Notes: generated from the letters alone by a model not told the origin. 50,213 nucleotides of DNA from JBARRO01 sp049644265 (GCA_049644265.1 JBARRO010000088.1:1-50213); one strand, 5' to 3'. Positions 43,113-50,213 are shown, counted from the stretch's first letter. Numbers and translations are program-made.

Positions 43113-43142
43113 AAAACCCCGCGTTCAAGGCGGGGTTTTCTG
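43113..43142 (+). terminator. Terminator after the cyclase operon
   Basis: AAAACCCCGC (43113-43122), loop GTTCAAG and GCGGGGTTTT (43130-43139), then CTGTTT. A perfect 10 bp stem with A/T flanks, probably bidirectional because the PorV-like gene converges from the right. Confidence 0.9.
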
Positions 43143-43161
43143 TTTCCATTCAAATGGTCGT

Positions 43162-44181
43162 TTACTCCTTCGCCCTCGCGTATTGTTCCGCCTGCAGCAT
43201 AAGTCTCAGAGAAATGCGGTGTGTGTCTCCAAGGTTGTTCTCCCGCCCAAACCTCGCAAAGGAATAATCCACATCAAGTTTTCTCAGGTGCAGCCCGGCT
43301 CCGAGCGTAAGCTGTTTGATATCGTTGTATCCGACACGGAGCGCCACTGTTTTCTTGAAATCGAATTCCAGGCCCAGGTGGGGATCAAGGCTGATGGGTC
43401 CGACGTTTGCTACCGAGGCAAATTTTCTGTTCTCAAACCGGATATCCACATCGAACACGGGAGCGAACCGGCCGTCGAACAACTCGAAGAAGTAGGCTGT
43501 TCCCAGCTTGAGTGTGGGGGTGATGAGTTCGTTTGTTCCTGTTGACCACGCCAGGAAGGTTGTCGTGATATCCTGTGCATTCAACCCAACATAGAGATCT
43601 GGGGCAGGGGAGTACAGAAGGCCGAGGTCAAATCCAACCCCCGTGGCCGTGAACTCGGCAATATTTCTGCGAATGAGCTTTACGTTGATTCCGTAGCTGA
43701 AATCCTCCGATGAGCGTTGTGCGTAGGTCAGGTAGAGGGCCCAGTCTGCGGAGCTGAAATAGGTAATCTTGTTGTAGTCCGGACGATTGTCATCGTCGAA
43801 TCGTCCGTTGCCGTTTGCGTCAAGCCAGGCGTTGCGCGTATCGGGGATGCCGTCAACGCCAAGCCGCAGGATCGTGATACCAAGGCTCGCATCGGTCCCA
43901 TACGGAATCCCCACCGAACCAAAATCGTAGTTCAGCAGGCTTCCAAACCGCTCGTCGTGCATGAGCATCACTTCCGGATAATCCAGCCGGGCAAGAGCCG
44001 CGGGATTCCAGTATCCGGCCGTTGCATCGTTTGCAAGTGCAACGTATGCACTGCCGAGGCCGAGGGCCCTTCCTCCGACACCGATGGCCATGAACTCCCC
44101 CGCGTACTTCGCGACGGTTTGGGCGTTCAAGAGTGATGCTGCAAACATGCCGGATAAAGCTATTTTTGTAATGAATCTCAT
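43162..44181 (-). CDS. PorV/PorQ-family outer-membrane protein
   Basis: 339 residues from the ATG at 44181; the TTG at 44187 adds two residues. A signal peptide (about 1-20, ending LNAQ) precedes VAKYAGEFMAIGVGGRALGLGSAYVALANDATAGYWNPAALA, the diagnostic N-terminal block of the UPF0164/PorV group, where GGRALGLGSAYVA and GYWNPAAL are FadL-like. The rest is an amphipathic beta barrel. PorV proteins carry type IX secretion substrates, but relatives occur widely in FCB bacteria without that system. I see no T9SS sorting domains in the secreted enzymes here, so the role is open. Confidence 0.88.
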   Translation of the reverse strand: MRFITKIALSGMFAASLLNAQTVAKYAGEFMAIGVGGRALGLGSAYVALANDATAGYWNPAALARLDYPEVMLMHDERFGSLLNYDFGSVGIPYGTDASLGITILRLGVDGIPDTRNAWLDANGNGRFDDDNRPDYNKITYFSSADWALYLTYAQRSSEDFSYGINVKLIRRNIAEFTATGVGFDLGLLYSPAPDLYVGLNAQDITTTFLAWSTGTNELITPTLKLGTAYFFELFDGRFAPVFDVDIRFENRKFASVANVGPISLDPHLGLEFDFKKTVALRVGYNDIKQLTLGAGLHLRKLDVDYSFARFGRENNLGDTHRISLRLMLQAEQYARAKE

Positions 44182-44199
44182 TGGCAAGTAGTATAAAAT

Positions 44200-44335
44200 G
44201 AAAAAACCGAAATCCGCCGTCCTTCGCGAAATTCGGTCTGAGTATTCAGCGGGGGACCCGGGCGTTAGAGAGATGAAGCGTTTCGCACAACAAGAAAATC
44301 TCTAACAAGTATCTCTTCTTCGCGGGTCCTTGAAC
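44200..44335 (-). ncRNA. Candidate structured RNA between dnaX and the PorV-like gene
   Basis: Nested complementary arms are visible: GGACCCG (44254-44260) with CGGGTCC (44323-44329), GTTAGAGA (44264-44271) with TCTCTAAC (44299-44306), and an apical GCG-TTT-CGC (44278-44286). A terminator-like hairpin with T6 follows on the minus strand. It carries none of the hallmark sequences of SRP RNA, tmRNA or tRNA. It could be the 3' UTR of dnaX, a 5' leader of the porV-like gene or a separate small RNA. Confidence 0.35.
44202..44240 (-). terminator. Terminator of the leftward dnaX/structured-RNA transcript
   Basis: Read leftward, CCGAA-T-TTCGC and GGCGGA-T-TTCGG pair over 10 bp with one mismatch, followed by TTTTTTC (44206-44200). 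It lies between the structured region at 44254-44329 and the PorV-like gene. Confidence 0.6.
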
Positions 44336-44395
44336 TGTTCAATGATTAAATTACAACAAATGCGCGGCAGTGTCAAGCCTCGGCTGTGCGCGCCG

Positions 44396-46159
44396 TTACT
44401 CGATTTTCTCCGCACCCAGCTCACGCTGGAGGACTTCAAGCAACGGGTGAACCCCGTTCCCGGATTTGCTGGAAATCTCGGGGCTCTGTGTTTCCACAGG
44501 GTTTGCTCCAGAACCCTGCTGAGATGGGTTTAACACCGGCTCGACGCTGACTCTTTTGCCGGTCAGTTTATGATACGCCTCAGCCAGATATTCCCTGTGG
44601 CGTTTCAGTGTGGAGAAATGGTACTCATCCGGGCAACCAATCCGCAAGAGTCCGTTTCTCATGTCAATCGGACGTGTTTCACGCAGTGAGTTACCGACCG
44701 CGATCTTCGTCTTCAGCACGTCGTTGACAAAGTCGCTCCATTGTGCACCAGCGTCCTTGTTTGACATTGTCTGCGTGGTGGCGACGGGGTTCTGGGCTGG
44801 TTCGGCCGGTGCCGCAATGGGGCTCCAGGAACCGGCGGGATGATGACTCTGGTACTGTACGGTTGGTGCAGCGGGAATCATGAATGACGAATAACTCATC
44901 GCCGCCGCAGTCTTCAATCGCCCTGCACTGACCGAGCCGATTACTTTCACCTCGCTCGACAGTTGGCGAGAGGTCGGATCACCCGGCGTTTCTTTTGTTA
45001 TCGTGCCGTTCGATCCCTCAAGTTTTTTTTTCAGATCGTCCAGCTGTCGAAGAAGGTCGTCGATCTGCACGGACTTTTCCATCTTAATCATCTGAACCAG
45101 CGCAGCTTCAAGCTTGAAACGCGGCTGCGGAGCCCACCGAATTGACTGCTCCAAATCGTTGACGCTCTTGATGAGCCGGATAACGTCCTGCTCGGAGAAC
45201 TGACTTGACTCTGACTTGTAGCGCTTTTTGAACGGTTCTGAGGTCTCGATCAGCTGGGCTGAATCGGTGGTCAAAACAATGAGAATGTTGCGCAGGTGCT
45301 CTGCCAGGCCACTGACAAACTCACGAAGATCATAGCCGTTTCGCATGATTTCTTCGACCAATTCGATCGCGCCCCTCGTGTCCCTGCCTTTAAACAGGCT
45401 GGTCACTCTGAAGAACAGCTCCTGATCAACAGCGTTGAGAGCTTTTTGGACATCGTCTGTCTTGATTTCGTTCCCGCAGAATGAGCGCACCTGGTCAAAG
45501 ATACTTTGAGCATCGCGAAGAGAGCCGTCTCCCTTTTTAGCGATAATCATCAGGGCATCATCATCGATGCGCACCTTCTCTTCGTTTGCGATGAAGGTCA
45601 GTCGGCGGATGATTTCATCGACGGCAATCCTGCGGAAATCGAACCGTTGGCATCGCGACAGGATCGTCATCGGAACCTTGTGAACCTCCGTGGTGGCAAA
45701 GATGAAGACAACGTGCGCGGGCGGTTCCTCAAGCGTTTTGAGAAGTGCGTTGAACGCCTCTTTTGTCAGCATGTGCACTTCGTCGATGATATAGATCTTG
45801 AACTTCCCACGAGTGGGCGTATAACGGACCGACTCACGGAGATTGCGGATTTCTTCAACGCCGCGATTCGAGGCGCCGTCGATTTCAATAACATCGAGAC
45901 TTCGGCCGTTCGTTATTTCCTGGCAGATCTCGCAGGCGTTGTCGGGATTTGCTTTGACCGGGGAAAGGCAGTTGAGGGCTCTCGCCAGGATCCGCGCGGT
46001 GGTTGTTTTGCCGCACCCTCGCGTTCCGCTAAAGATGAACGCATGCGCCACCCGATTGGTGGAGATGGCGTTCTGAAGGGTGTTTGTGACGTGCGATTGG
46101 CCGACCACATCTTCAAACACCATGGGCCGCCACTTACGCGCTGTGACCTGGTAGGACAT
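44396..46159 (-). CDS. dnaX: DNA polymerase III subunit gamma/tau
   Basis: 587 residues. The clamp-loader ATPase has Walker A GTRGCGKTTTARI (about 45-57), a zinc cluster (C-x8-C-x2-C type, in LNCLSPVKANPDNACEIC), Walker B IIDEVHMLT and sensor/SRC motif ILSRCQRFDF. Domain III runs to about 370. The tau extension (about 380-587) is less conserved and ends in a small domain that should contact the polymerase. At codons 377-379 an A9 run (45031-45023) allows slippage to a TGA right after, giving a 380-residue gamma form. It lies 78 bp downstream of lon on the same strand. Confidence 0.95.
   Translation of the reverse strand: MSYQVTARKWRPMVFEDVVGQSHVTNTLQNAISTNRVAHAFIFSGTRGCGKTTTARILARALNCLSPVKANPDNACEICQEITNGRSLDVIEIDGASNRGVEEIRNLRESVRYTPTRGKFKIYIIDEVHMLTKEAFNALLKTLEEPPAHVVFIFATTEVHKVPMTILSRCQRFDFRRIAVDEIIRRLTFIANEEKVRIDDDALMIIAKKGDGSLRDAQSIFDQVRSFCGNEIKTDDVQKALNAVDQELFFRVTSLFKGRDTRGAIELVEEIMRNGYDLREFVSGLAEHLRNILIVLTTDSAQLIETSEPFKKRYKSESSQFSEQDVIRLIKSVNDLEQSIRWAPQPRFKLEAALVQMIKMEKSVQIDDLLRQLDDLKKKLEGSNGTITKETPGDPTSRQLSSEVKVIGSVSAGRLKTAAAMSYSSFMIPAAPTVQYQSHHPAGSWSPIAAPAEPAQNPVATTQTMSNKDAGAQWSDFVNDVLKTKIAVGNSLRETRPIDMRNGLLRIGCPDEYHFSTLKRHREYLAEAYHKLTGKRVSVEPVLNPSQQGSGANPVETQSPEISSKSGNGVHPLLEVLQRELGAEKIE
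45023..45031 (-). promoter_or_regulatory. A9 slippery run in dnaX
   Basis: Codons 377-379 are AAA AAA AAA, preceded by CTG and followed by CTT GAG. One extra A gives ACT TGA, an immediate stop; loss of one A gives a TAA after seven further codons. This matches the logic of dnaX gamma formation by transcriptional slippage in Thermus or -1 frameshift in E. coli. Confidence 0.55.
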
Positions 46160-46237
46160 GATTCTTAGATTACCGTTTCAATGAGGATGCCGGAATGGGA
46201 ACAGGAGAAGAATACAGAAGTCTGGACAGAAAATCCA

Positions 46238-48652
46238 CTACTTTCTCCGCTTGAGTGCTTTGTTCTTTCCCGAAAACACGTATCGGGTTGCCTCTTCGAT
46301 TGTTTCCACCGGAATAATCTTCAATCCCTTTTTCACCATTTCCGGTATCTCGGTTAAATCTTTCTCGTTTTCCTTCGGGATCAGGACTGTGTGGATTCCG
46401 CTCCGCTGGGCAGCAAGCAGCTTTTCGTTCAGGCCGCCGATGGGCAGAACGTTGCCCCGAAGTGTAATTTCTCCGGTCATTGCAACATCGTTCCTGGCGG
46501 GTCGCCCGCTGGCCGCAGAAATAATCGCCATAGCCATCGTTATTCCTGCCGAAGGGCCATCCTTTGGAATTGCACCCTCGGGGAGGTGGATGTGGAGCTC
46601 GCGCCCTTTGTAGAAATCCGGATGAATTTTGAATTTCTTGGCGTTGGAACGAATATAGCTGAGTGCGGCTTGAGCGGACTCCTTCATGACATCACCGAGC
46701 TGTCCCGTCAGGGTCAGCCGTTCATTGCCCCGCATGATTGTGACGTCCACATTGAGAATATCTCCGCCAACGCTTGTCCAGGCAAGGCCTGTGACAGATC
46801 CCACGCGTTTTTCCCGTTCAGCCGCTTTCGTTCGAAATTTGGGAACACCAAGATACTTCTCAATACTTTCGGGCGTGACCGTAAAGCTTTTTATCGTCTT
46901 CCGCGCCTCCTTTTTTCCATTTTTCTGCCGGGAGAGCACGAGATCCTTTGCAACTTTTCTGCACACCGAGGCTATTTCCCTCTCGAGGTTTCGCACACCG
47001 GCTTCGCGTGTGTATTCCTGAATGATCCTGGTTATTGCCGCGTCTTCAAATCGCACTTCCTTATCGCTCAATCCGTGTTCCTTCAGTTGCTTCCCGATAA
47101 TATGACGCTTTGCAATTTCGCGCTTTTCGTGTTCGAGGTACCCGGGCAGCTCAATGATCTCCATTCTGTCCTGAAGAGGAAGCGGAATCATGGAGCGAAC
47201 ATTTGCGGTTGTAATGAACATGACCTTGGACAGGTCATAGTCGACCTCGAGGTAATGATCGTTGAACGCAACGTTTTGCTCGGGGTCGAGAACCTCCAGG
47301 AGCGCGGCCGAAGGATCCCCGCGGAAATCCATACTCATCTTATCCACCTCGTCCATGAGCATGACGGGGTTCACGGTTCCCGCGCGTTTCATCGATTGAA
47401 TGATCTTCCCTGGCATCGAGCCGATATACGTTCGGCGATGGCCGCGGATTTCTGCTTCGTCTCGCACTCCCCCAAGTGAAATCCGGACGAATTTTCTGCC
47501 CAACGCACGGGCAATTGATTTCGCGAGCGACGTTTTGCCCACTCCCGGCGGTCCGACGAAGCAAAGAATCTGGCCGCGCATTTCCTTGACCAGGTTCAGG
47601 ACGGCGATGTGTTCCAGAATCCGGTCTTTGGGCTTTTCGAGTCCGTAATGATCTCCCTCCAGAATGTTCTTCACGTGATCGATGTTGAGATCGTCTTTGG
47701 TGCGCTTGCTCCATGGGGCAGCTATCAACCAGTCGAGGTAATTCCGTGTCACCGTAAATTCGGGTGACATGGTCGGAGTCTTCCTGAGTTTGTTGAACTC
47801 TTCAAGGGTTTTCTCCTGCACTTCCTTCGGCATTTTTGCCGCGAGAATTTGCTCTTTCAGCTTTGCCAGTTCAGGAGAAGCTTCTTCATCTCCAAGTTCA
47901 TCCTGTAGGATTCGGATTTGCTCCTGGATGAAAAATTTCCTTTGGGATTTCTGGATGTTATCCTGAACCTTATTGTCGATGTCTTTTTCGATCTTGAGGA
48001 TATCGACTTCCGTAGTCAGAGTCTTGGAAAGCTCATAGAGCTGATCGCGCAGATGTTGAATTTGGAGGATGCGTTGCTTGACCTCGACGCTTTGAAGAAT
48101 ATTCGAAGCGATATAATACATTTTGCGTTGGGGCTCTTTGATTCCTTCGAAAACCATGAGAATTTCGGGGGGGATGTTGCGACTCAGCCGAACATACTCC
48201 GCAAACAGGGTTGATGCGTGGCGGACAAGGGCTTCAATTTCGCGCCCCCCCGGGGGGTCCGTCTTATTGATAACGATCTCAGCTTCCATGAACCCGTTTG
48301 TCTGCCGGAGGGTCTTGACGCTCGCCTGGACGACGCCGTCCACCAGAATTTTCATAAGCCCGTTCGGCAGTTTCAGCATTTGAATGATTTTTGCCACGGT
48401 CCCCTCGCGGTATATATCATCAGGCGTGGGCTCATCTGTGGCTGCGTTCTTTTGTGCGACAAGAAGGATGTTCTTCCCTCGTTCAAGCGCCTCGTTTGCC
48501 GCCCGAAGGGAGCTTTCTCTCCCCACAAGGACAGGAAAGATCATATAGGGAAAGACCACTACATCACGAAGGGGCAAAACGGGAAGGGTTGTTGGGATGT
48601 TTTCGATGGTTTCGATAGGTTGATTGCTCACGCGGACCGGTGCTTCGCTCAT
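46238..48652 (-). CDS. lon: ATP-dependent Lon protease
   Basis: 804 residues from the ATG at 48652, which has AGGAAA 4 nt ahead; the ATG at 48670 adds six residues and has no such site. The N-terminal LON substrate domain (TLPVLPLRDVVVFPYMIFPV) runs to about 200, followed by a coiled coil, the AAA+ domain (GPPGVGKTSLAKSIA, MLMDEVDKM) and the serine protease domain with PKDGPSAGIT (catalytic Ser) and the Lys in GGLNEKLLAA. Length and motifs are typical of LonA. It degrades misfolded and regulatory proteins in the cytosol. A consensus promoter lies upstream. Confidence 0.97.
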   Translation of the reverse strand: MSEAPVRVSNQPIETIENIPTTLPVLPLRDVVVFPYMIFPVLVGRESSLRAANEALERGKNILLVAQKNAATDEPTPDDIYREGTVAKIIQMLKLPNGLMKILVDGVVQASVKTLRQTNGFMEAEIVINKTDPPGGREIEALVRHASTLFAEYVRLSRNIPPEILMVFEGIKEPQRKMYYIASNILQSVEVKQRILQIQHLRDQLYELSKTLTTEVDILKIEKDIDNKVQDNIQKSQRKFFIQEQIRILQDELGDEEASPELAKLKEQILAAKMPKEVQEKTLEEFNKLRKTPTMSPEFTVTRNYLDWLIAAPWSKRTKDDLNIDHVKNILEGDHYGLEKPKDRILEHIAVLNLVKEMRGQILCFVGPPGVGKTSLAKSIARALGRKFVRISLGGVRDEAEIRGHRRTYIGSMPGKIIQSMKRAGTVNPVMLMDEVDKMSMDFRGDPSAALLEVLDPEQNVAFNDHYLEVDYDLSKVMFITTANVRSMIPLPLQDRMEIIELPGYLEHEKREIAKRHIIGKQLKEHGLSDKEVRFEDAAITRIIQEYTREAGVRNLEREIASVCRKVAKDLVLSRQKNGKKEARKTIKSFTVTPESIEKYLGVPKFRTKAAEREKRVGSVTGLAWTSVGGDILNVDVTIMRGNERLTLTGQLGDVMKESAQAALSYIRSNAKKFKIHPDFYKGRELHIHLPEGAIPKDGPSAGITMAMAIISAASGRPARNDVAMTGEITLRGNVLPIGGLNEKLLAAQRSGIHTVLIPKENEKDLTEIPEMVKKGLKIIPVETIEEATRYVFSGKNKALKRRK

Positions 48653-48738
48653 AGTTTCCTGCAATTTCATCGATGTCGATCAAAACAAAAAGAGGGCGTT
48701 CCCGTGAAAATGGGACTCACCCGCTGATTTTCTATTGA

Positions 48739-48767
48739 AATATACCGAGGAATGGCCCGATTGTCAA
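48739..48767 (-). promoter_or_regulatory. Consensus promoter of lon
   Basis: Read leftward, TTGACA (48767-48762), exactly 17 nt, then TATATT (48744-48739). This is the best sigma-70-type match in the window. No CIRCE inverted repeat was seen, so HrcA control is not supported. Confidence 0.8.
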
Positions 48768-48827
48768 GAAAGTCTCGGTTCGGGAAGCGGTTTTGTTGGA
48801 CGTTTGGGGAAGGGGTGAAAAATACAG

Positions 48828-48936
48828 AACCCAGGCGCTGGGGGCACGCCTGGGCTCTTAAACGGGGAAATGACGTTGCGTGATACCTGTTTCTTGCCCG
48901 CCAGACACGCTGATCGGGCTGGTGGTTATTTCCCCA
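48828..48936. ncRNA. Structured intergenic region upstream of lon; terminator of the HTH gene
   Basis: Two helices are visible. CCCAGGCG (48830-48837) pairs with CGCCTGGG (48847-48854); read leftward this is followed by TTCTGTATTTTTC, a likely terminator for the gene at 48976. A larger element is closed by GGGGAAAT (48864-48871) and ATTTCCCC (48928-48935), with internal GCCCG/CGGGC pairing. This may be a small RNA, a 3' UTR or a repeat element. No known RNA family was recognised. Confidence 0.35.
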
Positions 48937-48975
48937 ATTCTTACTGAATCCAACAATTCAAATGCGTGACTTTTT

Positions 48976-49170
48976 TCACAGCGACTTAACCAACGTGGCA
49001 ACTTTTTGGAGCGCCGCTTTGCGTTTTCCCTTGAGCGCTTTACTCAAAAGGCTTTTGGACATTCCCAGTCTGTTCATGATGAACCGACGGCTGATTCCCC
49101 TTTCCAGCATCCTCACCTGAACACGAATATGAAGAGGCCTTCTGCCTTGTCTCTGGCTGAAGTTTTTCAT
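48976..49170 (-). CDS. Small XRE-like HTH protein
   Basis: 64 residues from the ATG at 49170; a GTG at 49185 would add five. A basic N-terminus (NFSQRQGRRPLHIRVQVRM) precedes RGISRRFIMNRLGMSKSLLSKALKGKRKAALQKVATLVKSL, which fits the helix-turn-helix core of XRE/Cro-like repressors (recognition helix about SKSLLSKAL). It is the size of phage Cro-type proteins. It is divergent from another HTH regulator across a 93 bp intergenic region holding promoter and operator-like repeats. Confidence 0.6.
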   Translation of the reverse strand: MKNFSQRQGRRPLHIRVQVRMLERGISRRFIMNRLGMSKSLLSKALKGKRKAALQKVATLVKSL

Positions 49171-49175
49171 ATCAT

Positions 49176-49247
49176 GAGTGTCCACAAGTTGACAATGCCC
49201 CCATCAATTCAACATAAACATTTTTGTTTTCATTGTCAACGAGTGTC
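49176..49247. promoter_or_regulatory. Shared promoter/operator region of two divergent HTH genes
   Basis: GTTGACAATG (49188-49197) and its exact inverse CATTGTCAAC (49231-49240) flank the centre; GAGTGTC occurs at 49176-49182 and again at 49241-49247. Read leftward, TTGACA (49239-49234), 17 nt and TATGTT (49216-49211) form the promoter of the small HTH gene. The repeated arms are plausible binding sites for one or both HTH proteins. Confidence 0.55.
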
Positions 49248-49263
49248 ATAAACAATTTTGTTG

Positions 49264-49677
49264 ATGTCCAAAACTGCCTCATCGATTGCCGACCGATTGG
49301 CCTCGTTCGGCCAGTCTAAGTTCGGAAGCGAGCACGGATGGAAAGCCCGGTTCGCGACAGGCCTCGGCATCTCCACGCAACACCTTAATCGCTATCTCTC
49401 GGGTTCATCGGAGCCGGGAAAAAAGATGTTCCTGCGGCTCATCGAGATGGGTTGCGATGTCCATTGGCTCCTCACGGGGACCGTGCTCTCGGGGGAACGG
49501 CTTTCCGACAGGGAGCGGGAAATCCTTCGGGTGCTGAAGACTGCAGGGATCGACACGGCCGAACAGGTTCGTTATCTGTTCAACCCGGAAACCCTGGCGG
49601 CGGACATCGCCGGTGCAGCTCTCAAAGAATTTCGCTCAAGGTATCGGACAGGCAAGGGACGGCGACGCCGGAAGTAG
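49264..49677 (+). CDS. HTH transcriptional regulator (XRE/cI-like N-terminal domain)
   Basis: 137 residues from the ATG at 49264; two TTG codons lie just before it. The N-terminal half (about 8-75) is a helix-turn-helix: WKARFATGLGISTQHLNRYLSGSSEPGKKMFLRLIEMGCDVHWLLTG, a pattern seen in phage-repressor-like regulators. The C-terminal half is charged and helical (LSDREREILRVLKTAGIDTAEQVRYLF) and ends in a basic GKGRRRRK tail. No peptidase domain is present. It is divergent from the small HTH gene, with shared operator-like repeats between them. Confidence 0.72.
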   Translation: MSKTASSIADRLASFGQSKFGSEHGWKARFATGLGISTQHLNRYLSGSSEPGKKMFLRLIEMGCDVHWLLTGTVLSGERLSDREREILRVLKTAGIDTAEQVRYLFNPETLAADIAGAALKEFRSRYRTGKGRRRRK

Positions 49678-49700
49678 TTGGGACCGAAAGAGGATCGAAA

Positions 49701-49756
49701 ACCTACGGGATTTAGCGGGAACTAGCGGGAACTAGCGGGAACTAGCGGGAGCGGGA
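49701..49756. repeat. 10 bp tandem repeat (actagcggga)
   Basis: Five consecutive 10 bp units in register: acctacggga, tttagcggga and three exact actagcggga copies, then a partial gcggga. It follows the HTH regulator stop by 23 bp. There are no spacers, so it is not a CRISPR array. It could be a binding array, a slippage-prone minisatellite, or nothing. Confidence 0.8.
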
Positions 49757-49826
49757 TCTCGGCTGATACAGGGGATCGGCCGGGGAAGCCAGACTGGCTG
49801 TGCGTTATTTTAAATTTGAAATATTA

Positions 49827-50213
49827 TCAGAGAATGGCATTGTTGAGGAACCGGACGAGGGGTGTTGCGTCTTCACACGCTGCCGCGAGATCGTCGACAA
49901 ATGAACTCCGGAAGCTTTTTGATTCCAGCCATGAAACGCCAACAAAGAACTGCTTGAGTTTTAGCCACTCTGCCATGGAGTGGGTTTCTTCGTAGCCCTG
50001 CGGGATCCGTTTGAGCTTTTCGCCCCCGATTGTTCCAAACCGCTTCTTAAACTTCCTGTCGTTAACCACTTCTAGAAACTGCTGCGCTTGTGCCGCGATG
50101 GTCTTTCGGATTTTCTTGAGCTGTTCGCTGTCCGGCATGTAGATCCCTCCCCCCACAAACGCTTCCCCCGGCTCAATATGGAGATAGTATCCCGAACCCA
50201 GGAGCCCTTTGGG
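49827..50213 (-). CDS. DUF2461-family protein, truncated by the window edge
   Basis: The frame is open from the right edge (50213) to the stop at 49827, giving 128 residues of the C-terminal half. The block SGYYLHIEPGEAFVGGGIYMP is the family signature (TIGR02453/DUF2461), followed by LKKIRKTIAAQAQQFL, FKKRFGTIGGEKLKRIPQGY and WLKLKQFFVGVSWLESKS. The 5' part lies outside the window. The family is conserved in FCB bacteria without a settled function. An internal GTG at 50156 is not the start. Confidence 0.85.
   Translation of the reverse strand, partial: PKGLLGSGYYLHIEPGEAFVGGGIYMPDSEQLKKIRKTIAAQAQQFLEVVNDRKFKKRFGTIGGEKLKRIPQGYEETHSMAEWLKLKQFFVGVSWLESKSFRSSFVDDLAAACEDATPLVRFLNNAIL

Noticed and set aside
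43162..44181. Evidence for an active type IX secretion system
   Set aside because: Only a PorV/PorQ-like protein is present; the secreted enzymes lack visible C-terminal sorting domains and no other Por/Spr genes are in the window.
44200..44335. SRP RNA, tmRNA or tRNA in the dnaX-porV gap
   Set aside because: The conserved SRP tetraloop/GGAAG region, the tmRNA tag reading frame and T-loop GTTCGA patterns are all missing.
46391..47479. 362-residue plus-strand open frame opposite lon
   Set aside because: It mirrors the conserved Lon reading frame and shows no recognisable protein features.
48670..48780. CIRCE element or heat-shock sigma promoter before lon
   Set aside because: No TTAGCACTC-N9-GAGTGCTAA-like repeat is present; a normal housekeeping promoter explains the region.
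49701..49756. Possible CRISPR array
   Set aside because: The units are 10 bp and contiguous with no spacers, and no cas gene is present.

Overview
The window is a 50.2 kb chromosomal segment of a Gram-negative bacterium, most likely a member of the FCB group close to Ignavibacteriota, Chlorobiota or Bacteroidota. The evidence is a PorV/PorQ-family outer-membrane protein, a Reg_prop/Y_Y_Y histidine kinase, a histone H1-like Hc1 protein, a bacterial deoxyhypusine-synthase homologue, the compact ccoS-ccoN-ccoO-ccoP plus safE arrangement, and promoters of the form TTGAMN-16/17-TATATT or with a TAnnTTTG-like -10. Genes are dense on both strands. I recognise no rRNA, tRNA, CRISPR array or complete insertion sequence.

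Left part (1-8.2 kb): the 3' end of an unknown gene; a leftward cbb3 cytochrome oxidase operon (ccoS, ccoN, ccoO, a ccoP-like subunit and a pentaheme lipoprotein); then a repeat-rich 450 bp stretch. That stretch holds a decayed duplicate of the 5' end of the following safE-like gene and a 59 bp insertion with a 5 bp target duplication. A secreted GH13 amylase and a CorC/HlyC-type membrane protein follow. From 8.3 to 16.6 kb, all leftward: a large UPF1-like ATPase with degenerate catalytic motifs, a tiny membrane protein, a secreted GH20 hexosaminidase, an Hc1-like nucleoid protein, a deoxyhypusine-synthase-like enzyme and an SDR oxidoreductase.

Middle part (16.8-33.5 kb): an FTR1-DUF2318 iron permease with a palindrome over its promoter and a SufT-like Fe-S protein; a response regulator convergent with a 1073-residue Reg_prop sensor kinase; an outer-membrane barrel protein; a tight four-gene run (methyltransferase, DUF1905/YdeI, NADAR, GNAT); an M14 peptidase; an ECF sigma and anti-sigma pair; and a leftward operon of a TPR protein, an AsnB-like secreted protein and a metallophosphoesterase.

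Right part (33.5-50.2 kb): dxr and rseP, then a rightward run of four genes for an envelope signalling module: an exported protein with an Fn3-like region, a FecR-domain protein, a large beta-barrel protein and a CHASE2 adenylate cyclase with TPR tail. This module is preceded by a CRP-like palindrome. After it come a PorV-like protein, a structured intergenic region, dnaX with a nine-A slippery run, lon with a consensus promoter, a divergent pair of HTH regulators sharing an operator-like region, a 10 bp tandem repeat, and the 5'-truncated end of a DUF2461 gene running off the right edge.

The most interesting candidates are the CRP-site/FecR/beta-barrel/CHASE2-cyclase module, the UPF1-like protein that has lost its arginine fingers, the dnaX slippage site, and the safE duplication that serves as an empty site for a small mobile element.
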